Assembly: GCA_003223775.1 (NCBI GenBank)
Contig: QHWK01000402.1
Coordinates: forward strand, 1 to 7,236
DNA from: Acidobacteriota bacterium
Lineage (GTDB): Bacteria > Acidobacteriota > Vicinamibacteria > Vicinamibacterales > CAVVIG01
Length of the DNA stretch: 7,236 bases
Direction: 5' to 3'
Position 1 is the stretch's first letter. Each line of letters opens with the position of its first letter. The notes beneath the pieces are model-generated. The model made no database searches. It worked only from the letters and a program-made list of their open reading frames with translations, and was not told the DNA's origin. Below are positions 5,830 through 7,236 of this stretch, in pieces. The translations under genes and the position numbers were made by a program.

Positions 5830-6494
5830 GTGACGAGCCGTCCGCTCCGCATCGCGAGGCGCCGCGACGCGCGCGACGCCAGCGACGGGTTGTGCGTCAC
5901 GACGAGGATCGCGGTCCCGTCGGCGTTCACGCGATCGAACAGATCGGCGATCGTCTCGCTGGTCGCCTCGTCGAGCTCGCCGGTCGGCTCGTCGGCGAGC
6001 AGCAGCGCCGGCCGGTTCGCGAGCGCGCGCGCGATCGCGGCGCGCTGCATCTCGCCGCCCGAGAGCTGCGACGGCAGATGATCGGCGCGCTCGGTGAGGC
6101 CGACGTAGGCGAGCAGCTCGCGCGTCCGCGATCGCCGCGCCGCCGCCGCCACGCCCGCTTCGGCCTGCGGCAGCTCGATGTTCTCGGCCGCCGTCAGCAT
6201 CGGCAGCAGGAAGAACCGCTGGAAGACGAACCCGATGCGGGTCAGCCGCAGCCGCGCGCGCCCGGGCTCCGACAGCGACGCGAGATCGCGCCCCTCGAAC
6301 ACGATCGATCCGTCGGTCGGCGCGTCGACGCCGCCGACCAGATGCAGCAGCGTCGATTTGCCGCAGCCTGACGGCCCGGTGATCGCGACGTGCTCGACCG
6401 CTCCGATCGCCAGCGACACGCGCCGCAGCGCCGCGACCGGCCCGGCCGGCATCGGAAACATGCGGCTGACGTCGTTCGCCCGCACGATGTCCAT
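5826..6494 (-). CDS. ABC transporter ATP-binding protein, MacB/LolD/AttE type
   Basis: This 222-residue ATPase has every expected motif: Walker A GPSGCGKST (40-48), Q-loop Gln92 in FVFQRFFLLPMLTAAEN, signature LSGGE (144-148), Walker B LLLADEP (164-170) with catalytic Glu169, D-loop TGELD, and His201 in VVTHNP. The FxLLPxLTAxEN segment and the length place it with the MacB/LolD/FtsE group that drives FtsX-type permeases for export or periplasmic mechanical work rather than import. The ATG at 6494 shares its A with the permease TGA (TGATG), and its own TGA overlaps the next ATG. It is therefore the middle gene of a coupled operon. It probably forms a cytoplasmic dimer energising the permease encoded just upstream. 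The substrate is unknown; the lipocalin neighbour suggests a hydrophobic one. Confidence 0.92.
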   Translation of the reverse strand: MDIVRANDVSRMFPMPAGPVAALRRVSLAIGAVEHVAITGPSGCGKSTLLHLVGGVDAPTDGSIVFEGRDLASLSEPGRARLRLTRIGFVFQRFFLLPMLTAAENIELPQAEAGVAAAARRSRTRELLAYVGLTERADHLPSQLSGGEMQRAAIARALANRPALLLADEPTGELDEATSETIADLFDRVNADGTAILVVTHNPSLASRASRRLAMRSGRLVT

Positions 6495-7236
6495 CAGCCG
6501 ACGACTTCCCGCCGGAGCGTCGCCGCGATCGGCAGGCGCGAGGCGACCCACATCGGATACGCGGCCGCGGCGACGGCGGTGACGACGAGGACCGTGGCGT
6601 GCACGGCGAGCGCGCGCGGCTCGAAGACGAAGAAGTGCAGCTGCTCGGGCAGCCCCGGCATCTGGCGGAGGATGCGATCGAGCTCGAGCGCGAGCAGCTC
6701 GCCGAGCGGCAGCGCGAGGAGCCCGCCGACGCCGACCAGGAGCGCCGACTCCCACAGCAGCATGGCGGCCACGCGCCGCCGGCCGATCCCGATCGCGCGC
6801 AGCGCCGCAATCTCGCCGAGCCGCTGGTTCACCGACACGGTGAGCAGCGTCGCCACGAGCAGAAACGCGAACACCATCGTGAGCGACGACAGGACCAGCG
6901 AGATCTGGCGGAAGTACGCGAAGCCGTTGCGATTGAACTGCTCGATCACCTCGTCGTTGGAGTACACCGCCAGGCCGGGGCGCGCGCGTTGAATCGCCGC
7001 GACGGCGGCGCCGGAGCCCGCGTCCGAACGCGACGCGGCGAGAATCAAATCCGCGTCGCCCGGGCGATCTTCGCCCGACGCGCGATGCAGCGCCTCCAGC
7101 GTCGTCGCGACGGTGTCGTCGCCGGCGCCGCCGAACGCGAAGCCGCCGATGCCGGCGATGCGGCACGCGATCGGCGGCATCGCGGACCTCACGCCCGCCG
7201 GCTCAGCGTTGATGCGCACTTCGTCGCCCGGCGCGA
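6494..7236 (-). CDS. FtsX/MacB-type ABC transporter permease, 5' end outside the window
   Basis: Only the C-terminal 246 residues are visible; the frame stays open to the window edge with APGDEVRIN, so the GTG at 7219 is not the true start. The first ~105 residues look like the end of the periplasmic MacB-type domain. Three membrane helices follow: SLVLSSLTMVFAFLLVATLL, then AMLLWESALLVGVGGLLALPLG, then HATVLVVTAVAAAAYPMW. The cytoplasmic coupling loop QRLGEIAALRAIGIGRRRV lies between the first and second, and the end is the usual PIAATLRRE. The missing N-terminal part should hold the first helix and most of the periplasmic domain. The stop overlaps the ATPase start by one base. It is probably the only full permease of the set within view, working as a homodimer or with a partner encoded further right. 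Confidence 0.85.
   Translation of the reverse strand, partial: APGDEVRINAEPAGVRSAMPPIACRIAGIGGFAFGGAGDDTVATTLEALHRASGEDRPGDADLILAASRSDAGSGAAVAAIQRARPGLAVYSNDEVIEQFNRNGFAYFRQISLVLSSLTMVFAFLLVATLLTVSVNQRLGEIAALRAIGIGRRRVAAMLLWESALLVGVGGLLALPLGELLALELDRILRQMPGLPEQLHFFVFEPRALAVHATVLVVTAVAAAAYPMWVASRLPIAATLRREVVG

Noticed and set aside
4483..6081. Long plus-strand open frame opposite the lipocalin and ATPase genes
   Set aside because: It has no recognisable domain and has shadow composition. The minus strand carries YHDHNWG and all the ABC motifs.
4414..6810. A single 798-codon minus-strand protein joining ATPase-region and lipocalin sequence
   Set aside because: Upstream of 5829 this frame is an Arg/Ala-rich shadow of the ATPase and permease frames. 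The real start is the ATG at 5829, overlapping the ATPase stop.
7217..7219. GTG at 7219 as the permease start
   Set aside because: The frame is open beyond it to the window edge, and the preceding residues (APGDEV) look like part of a MacB-type periplasmic domain.
1..7236. tRNA, rRNA, CRISPR arrays, transposase or prophage genes
   Set aside because: I looked for these by eye and saw no matching motif, regular spaced repeat or terminal inverted repeat.

Overview
The window is a GC-rich (visibly about two-thirds G+C) bacterial segment. It has two rightward genes on the left, a decayed gene remnant in the middle and a leftward ABC-transporter operon on the right. The codon style, the lipocalin-linked MacB/FtsX-type transporter, a leaderless-looking promoter and short intergenic repeats suggest an environmental Gram-negative such as an Acidobacteriota (Vicinamibacteria-like) genome. 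This is inference from pattern memory; no phylogenetic marker was tested.

Left (109-1746, +): a 545-residue TPR-repeat protein with a probable lipoprotein signal peptide. The hydrophobic core of that peptide is written by a CT-rich short repeat. A 70-bp gap with a stem-loop and a promoter-like pair follows. Then comes a TypA/BipA ribosome-associated GTPase gene (1817-3484, +). It is open throughout and highly conserved, but it lacks two blocks: the N-terminal G1 P-loop, and about 30 residues containing the conserved SRGLIGFR segment of domain V. Both losses leave the reading frame intact.

Middle (3485-4413): a 128-bp spacer that opens with a heptamer tandem repeat, then a leftward sensor histidine kinase pseudogene (3613 to about 4250). 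Its PAS end, H-box and ATPase motifs are split over two frames by a stop codon, several small indels and a deletion of the N-box. About 130 bp with no assignable gene follows, then a hairpin with another heptamer repeat at the end of the next gene.

Right (4414-7236, -): a tightly overlapping operon read right to left: an FtsX/MacB-type permease (5' end outside the window), its ATPase, and a protein that joins one FtsX-like membrane segment to a two-domain CrtC/AttH-type lipocalin. Stop and start codons overlap at both junctions, so the three products are probably made together. The likely role is moving or presenting a hydrophobic molecule at the inner membrane or periplasm, as in AttEFGH-like systems; the substrate cannot be read from the sequence.

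The most notable points are the G1-less TypA, the permease-segment/lipocalin fusion, and a locus that combines clean genes with a heavily damaged one. No tRNA, rRNA, CRISPR array, transposase or complete insertion sequence was seen.
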